From Raineyella sp. W15-4 (lineage in GTDB: Bacteria > Actinomycetota > Actinomycetes > Propionibacteriales > Propionibacteriaceae), in the NCBI RefSeq assembly GCF_033170155.1, contig NZ_CP137079.1, positions 2,356,001 through 2,420,000 of the forward strand: a DNA stretch of 64,000 bases, given 5' to 3'. The stretch's first letter is position 1. Each line of letters starts with the position of its first letter. Shown in pieces: positions 11,025-20,184 of the stretch. The notes beneath the pieces were generated by a model. The model worked only from the letters and a program-made list of their open reading frames with translations, had not been told where the DNA came from and made no database searches. A program made the position numbers and the translations under genes.

Positions 11025-11717
11025 ATGCTCTTTCACGTCGACGCCATCCTGTTCGACATCGATGGCACCCTGGTGGATTCAACGGCTGCAGTGACCCGCA
11101 CCTGGCGGACCTGGGCCGGTGTGCACGGCTTCGACGCGGAGGAGATCCTCCGGGTCTGTCACGGCCGGCGCAGCGAGGACACCGTCGCGGCGTTGCTTCC
11201 GGAGGAGCACCGCGCGGCGGCGGTGATCGAGCTGGAGCGGATGGAACTCTCCGACCTGAGTGACGTGATCGCGCTGCCGGCGACCCGTCGGCTGTTGACG
11301 GAGCTGCCGCCGAGCCGGTGGGCAGCGGTGACCTCCGGTTCGCGACGCCTCATGCTGGCGCGCCTCGCGACCGCCGGCCTGCCCGCCCCCGAGGTGCTGA
11401 TCTCGGCGGAGGACGTGACGGTGGGCAAGCCCGACCCCGAGGGCTATCTACGCGCTGCCGGGGCTCTCGGCCGTGACGCCCGGCGCTGCCTGGTGATCGA
11501 GGACGCGCCGGCCGGGATCCGGGCCGGTCGAGCGGCGGGCGCCCGGGTGCTGGCCGTGGCGACGTCCCACCCGGCCGCGGGGCTCGCCGCCGCCGACGAG
11601 GTCATTGCCGACCTGACCGCCTGCCGCGTCGAGTCGACCGCTGAGGGTCTGGTCGTCCGGACGACCGACCAGGCCGACGGGACTCACCGGACGCCGACAG
11701 GGCTCACAGGACGGTGA
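11025..11717 (+). CDS. HAD-superfamily phosphatase (phosphoglycolate/sugar-phosphate type)
   Basis: The 230-residue protein has HAD motif I DIDGTLVD with D11 as nucleophile and D13 as general acid, motif II in VTSGSRRLM, the motif III lysine in VGKPDPEGY, and motif IV in CLVIEDAPAGIRAGRAAG. A four-helix cap sits between motifs I and II (about residues 15-85), as in subclass IA enzymes that act on phosphosugars or phosphoglycolate. The leaderless TAGCCT spacing supports the ATG. Its 3' end overlaps the end of the convergent DinB-like gene by 14 bases. The exact substrate is not visible. Confidence 0.88.
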   Translation: MLFHVDAILFDIDGTLVDSTAAVTRTWRTWAGVHGFDAEEILRVCHGRRSEDTVAALLPEEHRAAAVIELERMELSDLSDVIALPATRRLLTELPPSRWAAVTSGSRRLMLARLATAGLPAPEVLISAEDVTVGKPDPEGYLRAAGALGRDARRCLVIEDAPAGIRAGRAAGARVLAVATSHPAAGLAAADEVIADLTACRVESTAEGLVVRTTDQADGTHRTPTGLTGR

Positions 11718-12312
11718 AGCCGGCCGGCAGCGTGTCCCGACCGGTCATCGCCAGTACCAGCCGGATCCGCTGCTCGGCCGGCGCCATCGCTGCGCCGAGT
11801 TCGGCCGCCGGGATCGCGGCCTCGACCAGGGCCGGTGGGACCATCTGATCGGTGGCGCGGGCGAGGTCGATGCCGTGGACGGTGAGTTCGAAGGCACGGG
11901 TCGGCAGGTAGCCCTTCAGCCACATGGTGCCGAACGGGCTCTCGACCAGGCAGTCGTCGGGGGTGTCGTCGACCAGGGGGATGATGCGAGCCGCGATCGC
12001 GCGGACCGCGGCCACCGGGTCGGCACCGAGGGCGACGCCTTCCTGCCGTCCCCGCTCCGCCACCCCCTGCGGATCCGCCGACGTGGCCCGGACGGCGATG
12101 AAGTAGTCGGCGGCCGCGGGCAACTCCGGCGGGGTCGTCAGCTCGGATCGGAGGTAGGACTCGATGGTCACGAAGGCCCGCGCCGAATGCCCCAGGAGGG
12201 AGCGTACGTCCCACTCCCCCAGTCCGGGGTCACCGAGGACGGATCGATCGATCCCCTCGACGACCTGCAGGAATCCCGCCGCGGCGGTAGTGAACCAAGT
12301 CCGAGCATCCAT
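11704..12312 (-). CDS. Mycothiol-dependent maleylpyruvate isomerase-type (DinB-fold) protein
   Basis: The 202-residue protein belongs to the actinobacterial TIGR03086/MDMPI metal-binding family: an N-terminal four-helix bundle with WDVRSLLGHSARAF providing one metal-binding histidine and FELTVHGIDLARAT the other. Characterised relatives use mycothiol in thiol-dependent isomerase or transferase reactions, but most members have no proven activity. It lies downstream of a TetR gene on the same strand, separated by a hairpin terminator. Confidence 0.82.
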   Translation of the reverse strand: MDARTWFTTAAAGFLQVVEGIDRSVLGDPGLGEWDVRSLLGHSARAFVTIESYLRSELTTPPELPAAADYFIAVRATSADPQGVAERGRQEGVALGADPVAAVRAIAARIIPLVDDTPDDCLVESPFGTMWLKGYLPTRAFELTVHGIDLARATDQMVPPALVEAAIPAAELGAAMAPAEQRIRLVLAMTGRDTLPAGFTVL

Positions 12313-12386
12313 GGCCCCCAGTCAAGCACCGCGTGGGCCGGGCCCGACGCGTCGACATGCGAGCGGGGGAGCGTACCGCCCGCGTA

Positions 12387-12405
12387 CGCCGGCATCCCGC
12401 CGGCG
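12387..12405 (-). terminator. Hairpin downstream of the second TetR gene
   Basis: Perfect 7-bp arms CGCCGGC and GCCGGCG around ATCCC, 25 bases past the TetR stop at 12430. No T-run, as is common for actinobacterial terminators. Confidence 0.5.
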
Positions 12406-12429
12406 GTCGGCCGAGAAATGCACCCTCAC

Positions 12430-13026
12430 TCAGGGGTGAGCTGGTCGCTCGTCCCAGTGGAGGTCCTCCCAGAGTTCCGGCCGTCGGGTGAGTTCGATCA
12501 GATGTCGACCGAGCCTGGGATATTCCTCGCCCGCCACAGCGGCACCCCACAACGGGGCGGCACTGACCCCGTCAGCGGAGGAGACGACCAGTGCGAGGAC
12601 TTCCGGTGACAGGCCATCGGCACCGAGTTCGGCCTGGAGATCACGAGCGTCCGCACGAGCGAGTTCAGCGACCTCCGGGATGACCATCAACTGGATCATC
12701 ACCGCGATCGCGTCCCGCGCCTCCTCCTCGGCCGGTGCGAACAGTGTCCGGAGATATGCCCGGGCCAGGCCACCGGGCATCGTGTCCTGCGGATCGAGAT
12801 GGGCCTCGATCGATGCCCGGAAAGACGCCAACAGGTCCCGTACCAGCTCCAGGATGAGTTCTTCCTTGCTCGGGAAGTGGTAGAGCAGGCCCCCTTTCGA
12901 CACCCCGGCCTGGCGGGCAATGTCGTCGAGGGAGACGTGCACCCCTTTCGTCCGGATCGCGACCGCGGCCGCCGTCAGCACAGCCCGGCGCGTGTCATCG
13001 GCCGACCGGCCAGTGGTCCGTCCCAT
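12430..13026 (-). CDS. TetR-family regulator (probable repressor of the MFS exporter)
   Basis: The 198-residue protein has an N-terminal helix-turn-helix with VSLDDIARQAGVSKGGLLYHF (about residues 32-52) and a helical ligand domain of the TetR_C_6 type. It lies directly downstream of, and on the same strand as, a 14-helix MFS exporter whose promoter contains a TetR-type palindrome (14655-14670). Repressor and exporter probably form one unit that responds to an exported drug or toxin. The leader before the ATG has good ribosome binding sequence (AGGAGGAGAG) but also a run of 7-bp repeats. Confidence 0.9.
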   Translation of the reverse strand: MGRTTGRSADDTRRAVLTAAAVAIRTKGVHVSLDDIARQAGVSKGGLLYHFPSKEELILELVRDLLASFRASIEAHLDPQDTMPGGLARAYLRTLFAPAEEEARDAIAVMIQLMVIPEVAELARADARDLQAELGADGLSPEVLALVVSSADGVSAAPLWGAAVAGEEYPRLGRHLIELTRRPELWEDLHWDERPAHP

Positions 13027-13042
13027 GGATCTCTCCTCCTGT

Positions 13043-13101
<59 letters not shown>

Positions 13102-13104
13102 ACG

Positions 13105-14643
13105 CTAGCGGTCCGCCTCCCGTACGGACGGTATGAGACACCAGGCGACGACCGCCGCCCCGAACGTACACACGGCGGCGACCACCGTCGTGGACTGCAT
13201 GGCGGTGACGAACGCCTCCCGTGCAGCATCTGCGAGGGCGGAGCCCGGGTCCAGGACGCTCAGCGCCGACCCCAACGAATCACGGACCCGGGCCTCGGTC
13301 TCCGGATCGAGGCCGGCCGGGATGGCCTGCCCCACCGCCCGGCGGTAGGTGCCCGACAACAGGGACCCCAGCACGGCGATACCGAGCACCACGCCGAGTT
13401 CCTGAGCGGTCTCGGTGATCGCGGAGACCGCTCCGGCCTTGTCCGGCGGGGCCGCCGACACGATCGCATCACCGGTCAGCGTGGTGGCCAACCCGACCCC
13501 GAAGCCGATCAGCGCCAAGCACACGGCCAACCACAGATAGCCCTTGGCCACCTCCGCGACCGCGATCAGCCCCAGCCCGGCCGCGCCCATCGCCATCCCC
13601 AACGCGATAGCACGCCCGCGTCCCAGCCTGTCGAGCAGGAACCCGATCAGGACCACGACGACGACCGAGGCGATCGTCGCGGGTAGCTCGGCCAGTCCCG
13701 CCTGCAGGGGAGTGAATCCGCGCGCGAACTGCAGGTACTGGGAGAAGAAGAACATCAGGCCGCTCAGCGCGAAAATCGCGATCACGTTGGCCCCCACTGC
13801 GCCGGAGAAGGCGGGACGTCGGAAGAGGTCGACGTCCAGCATCGGGTCAGTCAACCGCCGTTGGCGCCGGACGAACAGCACGCCACTCCCCAGTCCGATC
13901 ACGCTGCAGACCACGATCAGCGGGGTGAGCCCGGAGGCCACCACGTGAGTGATGGCGTAGACGATCGGCACGATCGCGCCCATCGACAGCGCCGCGGAGG
14001 CGATGTCGAAACGGCCCGGGTCCGGATCGCGGGACTCCGGGAGCAGGATCAGACCCGACACCAGCACCAGCACCATCACCGGGACGTTGATGAGGAACAC
14101 CGACCCCCACCAGAAGTGCTCCAGCAGGACCCCTCCCACCAACGGTCCGATGGCCGATCCGGCACCGAAGGCCATCGACCAGATGGCGATCGCCCTGGTG
14201 CGCTCGGCGTCGTCGGGGAACATGTTGCGGATGAGCGACAGGGTCGACGGCATCAGGGTCGCGCCGGCCATGCCGAGCAACAGCCGTGCCACGATCAACA
14301 TCTCGGCAGACGTCGAGAACGCAGCAACCAGCGAGGCAAGGCCGAAGGCGACTGATCCGACCAGCAGCACCCGCTTGCGGCCGAACCTGTCCGCGAGATT
14401 GCCCATCAGCACCAGCGACCCGGCCAAGGCCAGCGAGTAGCTGTCGCCGACCCAGAGCACCTGCTCCGCCGACGGGGCGAGAGCCTCAATGAGCGCAGGC
14501 ACCGCCAGCGAGAGCACCGTCCCGTCGATCGCCAGCAGCAGCACGGCGGCACCGAGGACGGCCAAGGCCGCCCAACGGCGGCGATCGGGCGGCCGCTGAA
14601 CAGGCAGGACGGCCGGCGGCGCAGGGGAGGAAGACCAGGTCAC
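13105..14643 (-). CDS. MFS drug-resistance exporter, DHA2 (14-helix) family
   Basis: The 512-residue protein has about 14 membrane helices, the length of the DHA2/EmrB-QacA family of proton-coupled exporters. Motif A appears as GNLADRFGRKRVLL between helices 2 and 3, and motif C-like sequence as GAGSAIGPLVGGVL in helix 5. The GTG start at 14643 has a TACAGT -10 box seven bases upstream and TTGAAT as -35, with the TetR-type palindrome between them, so the gene is probably repressed by the TetR protein encoded downstream. Substrates cannot be named from the sequence. Confidence 0.92.
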   Translation of the reverse strand: MTWSSSPAPPAVLPVQRPPDRRRWAALAVLGAAVLLLAIDGTVLSLAVPALIEALAPSAEQVLWVGDSYSLALAGSLVLMGNLADRFGRKRVLLVGSVAFGLASLVAAFSTSAEMLIVARLLLGMAGATLMPSTLSLIRNMFPDDAERTRAIAIWSMAFGAGSAIGPLVGGVLLEHFWWGSVFLINVPVMVLVLVSGLILLPESRDPDPGRFDIASAALSMGAIVPIVYAITHVVASGLTPLIVVCSVIGLGSGVLFVRRQRRLTDPMLDVDLFRRPAFSGAVGANVIAIFALSGLMFFFSQYLQFARGFTPLQAGLAELPATIASVVVVVLIGFLLDRLGRGRAIALGMAMGAAGLGLIAVAEVAKGYLWLAVCLALIGFGVGLATTLTGDAIVSAAPPDKAGAVSAITETAQELGVVLGIAVLGSLLSGTYRRAVGQAIPAGLDPETEARVRDSLGSALSVLDPGSALADAAREAFVTAMQSTTVVAAVCTFGAAVVAWCLIPSVREADR

Positions 14644-14650
14644 CCGTTTT

Positions 14651-14678
14651 ACTGTACCGTCCAGTCGGTATAATTCAA
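14651..14678 (-). promoter_or_regulatory. MFS promoter with embedded TetR-type operator
   Basis: Minus strand: -35 TTGAAT, 16-bp spacer, -10 TACAGT (14651-14656), then seven bases to the GTG. The dyad TACCG/CGGTA with 6-bp centre (14655-14670) lies between the two boxes. Confidence 0.65.
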
Positions 14679-14697
14679 TGGACGCTACTGCCGCACG

Positions 14698-15270
14698 TCA
14701 CCAGGCTACCCCATCACCCTCCAGGACCGCGGTCAGCCGGCGCATCGTGGTCAGGGCGTGCCGCAGGTCGACCAGGCCGACCTGGGAGCCGATCCGATCG
14801 GCCCAGGGATGCTGCGCGACGGAGATCTGCCGGATCGCCCAGTAGCCGGCCTCGGTGCAGGCGAGCAGATGGGCACGCCGATGGGCCGGATTGGGCCGGT
14901 ACTCGGCCAGCCCGCGGCGTACGAGCAGGTCGGCCACCCGGCGGACCCCCTGCCGGGACACCCCCATCCGACGACCGATGTCTGCCAGGGTGCGCGGCTG
15001 GTCGAGCACCCCGCCGAGGACCTGCCACCAGGCCGCGGTGATCCCGCCGGCGGCGGCCAACTCCTGGGCGGCCTCCATCAGCCGGGCGTTGAGCCGGAAG
15101 GTGGCCAGGATGAGCTGGGTGAGAGCCTCTCCCGCCGGCGATTCCAGGGCCGGCTCCGGCCAGCGGTCCCTGGGTGGTGGTATCTCGACTGCCCCGACCG
15201 CCTCGGCCACCTCGACTGCCCCGGTCACCTCGGCCACCTCAGTGCGACCCTCGGGACGGTCCGACATCAC
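14698..15270 (-). CDS. MarR-family transcriptional regulator
   Basis: The 190-residue protein has a MarR winged helix-turn-helix at about residues 75-145 (RTLADIGRRMGVSRQGVRRV, wing with RPNPAHRRAH). An extra N-terminal segment of about 45 residues is acidic and repetitive (EVAEVTGAVEVAEAVGAVEI), probably unstructured. The start codon overlaps the stop of the upstream DJ-1/PfpI gene (GTGA, 15267-15270), so the two form one operon in which the regulator probably controls its own operon through the palindromes at 15884-15920. An alternative ATG lies one codon inside, at 15267. Confidence 0.85.
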   Translation of the reverse strand: MMSDRPEGRTEVAEVTGAVEVAEAVGAVEIPPPRDRWPEPALESPAGEALTQLILATFRLNARLMEAAQELAAAGGITAAWWQVLGGVLDQPRTLADIGRRMGVSRQGVRRVADLLVRRGLAEYRPNPAHRRAHLLACTEAGYWAIRQISVAQHPWADRIGSQVGLVDLRHALTTMRRLTAVLEGDGVAW

Positions 15271-15887
15271 CGGGCCGCGGCGGCCTGCATCAACACACCA
15301 AAGGCCGCCGGATCACCCTCGTGGAAGAGATCTTCGTACGCCTGCAGGATCTCCTCCGGAGCCAGGCCGAGGCGCCCGAGCGTCGCCCGGGCGAACTGGA
15401 CCGGCGACTGCGGTCCGGCGGTGATCAGGTCGCCATCGCTGACCGCCCGGGCCGACACATAGTGATCCGCGCCGTGATAGCCCGGCAGGGCAGCCAGATA
15501 CTCGGCAGCCGCGCTGGTGTGATCCCGGTGGTCGAGCAGTCCGGCGCCGGCAAGCCCGGCGGTCGCACCGCAGATCGCTGCCACCGGAACGTGAGCCGCA
15601 AGGAACGTTGCGGCCACCTCCACCCAGGGTCGACCACCACCGAGGTCCCACATCGCGGCGCCGGCGAGCACCAGCAGGTCGGCATCGGTCGGGTCGAGGC
15701 CCGCCAGAGCCAGGTCGGGGACCATCCGCACCCCACCCATAGTGATGATCGGGTCCATGGTCTCGGCGACGGTGACGATCCGCCAGGGGATCCCGGTGAA
15801 CCGTCCGGTGTGCAGTTCGACCAGGAGATAACCGGTCTCCCAGTCCGCCAGGGTGTCGTAGAGGGCGACGTACGCGGTGCGAGTCAT
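15267..15887 (-). CDS. DJ-1/PfpI (type 1 glutamine amidotransferase-like) protein
   Basis: The 206-residue protein has the flavodoxin-like DJ-1/PfpI fold with the nucleophilic cysteine C106 in AAICGATAG at the nucleophile elbow, followed by GLAGAGLLDHRDHTS. Members are chaperone-like deglycases, isonitrile hydratases or proteases; the sequence does not separate these. I chose ATG 15887 because family sequence begins there and an operator-rich promoter precedes it; the frame is open to 15914. It is the first gene of an operon with a MarR regulator. Confidence 0.85.
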   Translation of the reverse strand: MTRTAYVALYDTLADWETGYLLVELHTGRFTGIPWRIVTVAETMDPIITMGGVRMVPDLALAGLDPTDADLLVLAGAAMWDLGGGRPWVEVAATFLAAHVPVAAICGATAGLAGAGLLDHRDHTSAAAEYLAALPGYHGADHYVSARAVSDGDLITAGPQSPVQFARATLGRLGLAPEEILQAYEDLFHEGDPAAFGVLMQAAAAR

Positions 15888-15920
15888 GACAACATGATTA
15901 CATATCGACAACACATTGTC
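15884..15920. promoter_or_regulatory. Paired palindromes in front of the DJ-1/MarR operon
   Basis: TCATGACAACATGA (15884-15897) has 5-bp arms and overlaps the start codon; GACAACACATTGTC (15907-15920) has 5-bp arms. Both contain GACAACA, so one regulator, probably the operon's MarR, may bind both. Confidence 0.6.
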
Positions 15921-16239
15921 ATACTTCCGAAGTTCATCTCACCCCAGCAACACCCCAGCCCCGAAAGAACCGTGACCGACCGGTACCCAGCTGAAACACT
16001 TTATTTTCACGCTGATAATAATTGCCCACAAGAATCAGACCATCGCACGGCGTTCGCCACGAAACGCCCGGGAAACCTGATCAGGGGGCATGATGTCGGC
16101 ACGCAACGAGTCCAGGGACCGACCGGCCCGAGACTGCGTACGCAACCTCGGGCCGACGTCCGGCGACGACCGCCGGACGCTCGGTCCCAGCCCCTTCCCG
16201 ACGACGGTTTCCCGCCACGACGTTCGGAGGGTCCTATTC
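15921..16239 (+). other. Promoter region of the amine-uptake operon (no gene)
   Basis: This 319-bp stretch has no convincing coding frame. It contains an unusually AT-rich core (about 15991-16045) with the palindrome described separately, and ends with CGGAGGG before the lipoprotein start. The transcription start is probably between the palindrome and 16240, but I see no unambiguous -10/-35 pair. Confidence 0.5.
16001..16021. promoter_or_regulatory. Probable ROK-repressor operator, copy 1
   Basis: A 21-bp dyad: eight of ten base pairs are symmetric, with outer arms TTATT and AATAA and inner TCA/TGA. This is the NagC/Mlc-like TTATTn...nAATAA layout bound by ROK repressors. It shares TGAnAATAATTGC with the site at 24201 in front of the other catabolic operon. 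Confidence 0.65.
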
Positions 16240-17295
16240 ATGACTGTCACACCATTCCGCGCCAGAGTGCTCTCGGCTGCCGCACTCCTGACGGCGAGCT
16301 CACTACTCCTCGCCGGATGTGCTTCCGGCTCGGCCGCCGGCAAGCAGACCATCACCATCTTCGACTGGGGTGGCCCCACCGGGACCGGCTACGAGGCGAA
16401 CAACATCCGTGCGTTGTACACCCCCTGCGCCACTGCGCTCGGCGTGGACTTCCAGGTCGACGAGCCGATGGACTACTCCAAGATCCGTACGGCGGTCTCC
16501 TCAGGGAACGTGCCGTGGGATGTCATGAACGTCCAGAACGACTTCGGGGTCAGCCCCGAGGAGCTCTCCCCCATCGACTTCTCCATCGTGACCAAGGACA
16601 AGTTCTCCGGAAGCTATGCGCAGCAGTACCGTGTCGGCTCCGACACCCAAGCGACCGTGTTCACCTACAACACCACGACGTTCGGGTCCGGCTTCACCTC
16701 GGTGCAGGACTTCTTCGACACCACGACCTACCCGGGCAAGCGGGCGGTCCCGAAGAGCCTGTTCGCCGGACTGCTCGAGATGGCTCTGCTGGCCGACGGA
16801 GTCCCCGCCGACCACCTCTACCCCCTTGACCTCGACCGGGCATTCGCGAAGTTGGACACCATCAAGGGAGACCTCGTCTTCTGGGACACCGGTGCGACCT
16901 CCCAGAGCCTGATCGCCAGTGGTGAAGTCGTCGCCGCCCTAGTCTGGCTGAACCGAGCGGACGATGCGATCAACAACGACCACGCACCGTTCGAGGTGTA
17001 CTTCGACCAGTGGATCCAGACCGACGACTACTGGGTCGTCCCGAAGGGTGCCAAGAACCCCGAGCTGGCCAACCGCTTCATCGAATGCATCACCGACCCG
17101 GCCAAGCAGGTGGACTGGTCCAATGCCATCGTCTTCGGACCGACGACCAAGGACGCGCTGGCCAGCCCCGACCTGAAGGAGAACAAGCGACGCCCGACCA
17201 GCCACATGGAGGGTCAGGTGAAGGTCGATGACACCTGGTGGTCCGACAACTACAAGAGCATCGCCGAGCGCTGGAACGCCTGGATGACGGCGTGA
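16240..17295 (+). CDS. ABC transporter substrate-binding lipoprotein, spermidine/putrescine (PotD) type
   Basis: A 351-residue exported lipoprotein: basic N-terminus, hydrophobic core and lipobox LLAGC with C27 as lipidation site. The mature part has the PotD-like bilobed fold, with IFDWGG at the first strand and WDVMNVQND and NPELANRFIECITDP further on, the last being the standard C-terminal helix motif of polyamine-type binding proteins. It captures the substrate for the permeases and ATPase encoded next. CGGAGGG precedes ATG 16240. Polyamine-type is a family label; the real ligand may be another amine or amino acid. It leads an operon that runs without a gap of more than about 20 bases to 22576. 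Confidence 0.9.
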   Translation: MTVTPFRARVLSAAALLTASSLLLAGCASGSAAGKQTITIFDWGGPTGTGYEANNIRALYTPCATALGVDFQVDEPMDYSKIRTAVSSGNVPWDVMNVQNDFGVSPEELSPIDFSIVTKDKFSGSYAQQYRVGSDTQATVFTYNTTTFGSGFTSVQDFFDTTTYPGKRAVPKSLFAGLLEMALLADGVPADHLYPLDLDRAFAKLDTIKGDLVFWDTGATSQSLIASGEVVAALVWLNRADDAINNDHAPFEVYFDQWIQTDDYWVVPKGAKNPELANRFIECITDPAKQVDWSNAIVFGPTTKDALASPDLKENKRRPTSHMEGQVKVDDTWWSDNYKSIAERWNAWMTA

Positions 17296-17313
17296 TGGGG
17301 GAATGAGACGCCC

Positions 17314-18201
17314 ATGACCACGACAACCATCGTCGCCGTTCCGACCGGAGCCAGACGAGGCGCCACCGCAGCAGCCCGTCCCGCCTCCGTCGGCAGCGCC
17401 CTGCTGCTGCTCCCGGCGCTGCTGCTCCTGCTCGTCCTGTTCGTGGGACCACTGGTCCTGATGGCCTTCGAGTCCTTCCGCGACGGCATCGGCACCTACG
17501 GGACGATCTTCACCTCGGTCTCGAACCGCAGAGTCTTCGCCAACACGCTCGAGACCGCGGTGGCCACCACGCTGGTGTGCCTGCTGCTGGGGTATCCGTA
17601 CGCGTACGCGCTGCTGCGCACCGGCAGGCGCCTGCGCACCGTGCTGACGGCCTGCGTGCTGATGCCGTTCTGGGTCAGCGTGCTCACCCGTACCTTCGCC
17701 TGGGTGGGCTTGCTCCAAGACACCGGCGTGATCAACTCGTTCCTGCTCGCCCGGGGATGGATCGCCGAGCCGCTCGCGATGATCCGGACCCCGTGGGGAG
17801 TCCTGATCGGCATGGTGCAGGTGTTGCTGCCGTACATGGTGATCTCCCTGATGAACAGCATGTCGACGATCGACGACCAGTTGCTGCGCGCCGCCTACAG
17901 CCTCGGCGCAAACCCCTGGCAACGATTCCGGAAGGTGTTCCTGCCGCTGTCCGCCTCCGGGATCTGGGCCGGCTGCACGCTGGTGTTCGTCCTGTCACTC
18001 GGCTTCTACATCACGCCGTCGATGCTCGGCGCGCCGAGCAACATGATGGTCGCCGAGCTCCTGGTCCAGGAGACCCAGAAGATCGGCACAGTCCGGGCCA
18101 GCGCCATCGGGCTGATCCTCCTGGCGGGGATGCTGCTCTGCCTCGCCTTCTTCCGCGGACTGCGCGGCCTGCCGGCCCTGGTGCGGGAGCGTCGGTCATG
18201 A
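17314..18201 (+). CDS. ABC transporter permease, PotB type
   Basis: The 295-residue protein has about six membrane helices after an N-terminal cytosolic segment and the EAA loop SLGANPWQRFRKVFLPLS that contacts the ATPase. This is the first of two permeases of a type I importer. It follows the binding protein by 18 bases, and its stop overlaps the next permease start in an ATGA junction. Confidence 0.92.
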   Translation: MTTTTIVAVPTGARRGATAAARPASVGSALLLLPALLLLLVLFVGPLVLMAFESFRDGIGTYGTIFTSVSNRRVFANTLETAVATTLVCLLLGYPYAYALLRTGRRLRTVLTACVLMPFWVSVLTRTFAWVGLLQDTGVINSFLLARGWIAEPLAMIRTPWGVLIGMVQVLLPYMVISLMNSMSTIDDQLLRAAYSLGANPWQRFRKVFLPLSASGIWAGCTLVFVLSLGFYITPSMLGAPSNMMVAELLVQETQKIGTVRASAIGLILLAGMLLCLAFFRGLRGLPALVRERRS

Positions 18202-19037
18202 GCACCGCGACTCTCCCTCACGCCACGTGGCGGGCTCGGCTCCGACGTCCCCGGCTCCAGCTGCGGCACCTCCTGCTCGGGGCATTCGTCGGACTCGTCG
18301 TGCTGTATCTCATCCTGCCGACCCTGTTCATCATTCCGATGTCGCTGAACAGCAGCCCGAGCCTCGGCACCCTGAAGGACGGGTGGACCCTGCGGTGGTA
18401 TCTCACCCTCGCCCAGGACCCGGTCTGGCGGAAGACCGCCTCGATCAGTCTCCAGGTCGGACTGGCATCGACCGCCCTGGCCACCGTCGTCGGCACCGCC
18501 TTCACCCTGGGCCTGGTCCGCCTGTCCCCCCGGATCCGGGCGTTCCTGCAAGGACTGTCCCTGGCCCCGCTGGCCATCCCCCCGGTCATCCTCGGGATCG
18601 GGCTCTACATCCTGTTCCTGAACCTCGACCTCTACCGCACCATGGCGAGCTTCATCCTCGCCCACGCGGTCCTCGCGCTTCCCTTCGTGGTCGTGTCCGT
18701 GTCGGCCTCGCTGTCGGAGTTCGATCCCAACCAGGAAAGGGCAGCCCTCGTCATCGGCGCCACACCACTGCAGACCTTCCGGCGCGTGGTGCTGCCCCAG
18801 ATCGCACCGGGCATCATCGCCGGAGCCCTCTTCGGATTCGTCAGTTCGTGGGACGAAGTCGTCGTCTCGACCTTCCTGGTCTCGCCCGGGATGAAGACCC
18901 TGCCGGTCGAGATGTGGACCCAGTCCCGCACCACCCTCACCCCCGTGCTCGCGGCGCTCAGCACCGTGCTCATGGTGATCTCGACGATGCTGCTGCTGGT
19001 GATCAGCAGGCTGCAGTCTCGCGGAAAGGACCAGTGA
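18198..19037 (+). CDS. ABC transporter permease, PotC type
   Basis: The 279-residue second permease has six predicted membrane helices and an EAA loop VIGATPLQTFRRVVLPQIAPG. It starts at an ATG overlapping the stop of the previous gene and ends one base before the ATPase start (TGACATG), so the three transport genes are tightly coupled. Confidence 0.92.
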   Translation: MSTATLPHATWRARLRRPRLQLRHLLLGAFVGLVVLYLILPTLFIIPMSLNSSPSLGTLKDGWTLRWYLTLAQDPVWRKTASISLQVGLASTALATVVGTAFTLGLVRLSPRIRAFLQGLSLAPLAIPPVILGIGLYILFLNLDLYRTMASFILAHAVLALPFVVVSVSASLSEFDPNQERAALVIGATPLQTFRRVVLPQIAPGIIAGALFGFVSSWDEVVVSTFLVSPGMKTLPVEMWTQSRTTLTPVLAALSTVLMVISTMLLLVISRLQSRGKDQ

Positions 19038-19038
19038 C

Positions 19039-20184
19039 ATGACCATCACCACCACCCTCGAGGAGAGCGCCGCCGAGGTCGCCCCTGCCCCGTACGACGG
19101 CCCCGCACTCGAGCTCACCGCGGTCTCCCGCTCCTTCGGCACCACTGCAGCCGTGGAGAACGTGTCCTTCGCCCTCGAACAGGGCACCTTCCTCACCATG
19201 CTGGGGCCTTCGGGATCGGGCAAGTCGACGACCCTGAACATGATCGCGGGCTTCCTCGAGCCGACCTCCGGGACGATCCGGCTGCGCGGCCGCGACATCG
19301 TCGGCCTGCAGCCCTACCGCCGAGGCATCGGCATGGTGTTCCAGAACTACTCCCTGTTCCCCCACCTGAGCGTCGTCCGCAATGTCTCCTTCCCGCTCGA
19401 GGTCCGCGGCGTCCCGCGCCGCCAGGCGGAGAAGCGAGCGATCGACGCCCTCGAGGTCGTCGACCTGGAAGCCAGGGCGAAGGCCATGCCGCGGGAGCTG
19501 TCGGGCGGCCAGCAGCAGCGCGTCGCGCTGGCCCGCTCCATCGTCTTCGAGCCCGACCTGCTGCTGATGGACGAGCCACTGGGCGCTCTGGACCGACGGT
19601 TGCGCGAGGAGATGCAGGTGAGCATCAAGCACATCGCGGACCGCCTCAACTCCACCATCGTCTTCGTCACCCACGACCAGGAGGAAGCGCTGGTGATGAG
19701 CGATCTGATCGCCATCTACAACCATGGCCGGATCGAACAGCTGGGCACCGCTCAGCAGCTCTACGAGAACCCCGCCTCGATCTTCGTGGCCGACTTCGTC
19801 GGCGAATCGAACATCATCGAGGGCACCGTGACCGCGGACGGGCTGATGATCGGCGACACGCTCTTCCCGCTGTCCACCCGCCGATCGGCGACGACCTTCG
19901 CCCCCGGAGACCGGGCCGCGGTCGTCGTACGCCCCGAGCTGGCCACCCTGCGCAGCACGCATTCCACCATGCAGTCGGCCCCGGTGCACGGACGGGAGGT
20001 CCCCGGGGTGGTCACCGAGGTCCTCTACCTCGGTACCGCCTACCGCTATTTCGTCCGCACTGATCTGGGATTCGACATCGAGGTCCGCGTTCGTGCGCAC
20101 CTTCCGGAGGCCCGGACCTGCAAGGGCGACCGGGTCCACGTCTCCTGGGCCGTCGACGACGTCTCCACGGTGGCCGCATCGTGA
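19039..20184 (+). CDS. ABC transporter ATPase, PotA type
   Basis: The 381-residue protein has Walker A GPSGSGKST (about residues 56-64), Q-loop in GMVFQNYSLFPHL, signature LSGGQQQRVALARS, Walker B LLLMDEPLGALD and the switch histidine in FVTHDQEEAL. A C-terminal TOBE-type domain follows (about residues 290-381), as in the polyamine/iron/sulfate CUT1-MOI group. The stop overlaps the GTG of the following PLP-enzyme gene (GTGA at 20181-20184), which ties transport directly to catabolism. Confidence 0.95.
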   Translation: MTITTTLEESAAEVAPAPYDGPALELTAVSRSFGTTAAVENVSFALEQGTFLTMLGPSGSGKSTTLNMIAGFLEPTSGTIRLRGRDIVGLQPYRRGIGMVFQNYSLFPHLSVVRNVSFPLEVRGVPRRQAEKRAIDALEVVDLEARAKAMPRELSGGQQQRVALARSIVFEPDLLLMDEPLGALDRRLREEMQVSIKHIADRLNSTIVFVTHDQEEALVMSDLIAIYNHGRIEQLGTAQQLYENPASIFVADFVGESNIIEGTVTADGLMIGDTLFPLSTRRSATTFAPGDRAAVVVRPELATLRSTHSTMQSAPVHGREVPGVVTEVLYLGTAYRYFVRTDLGFDIEVRVRAHLPEARTCKGDRVHVSWAVDDVSTVAAS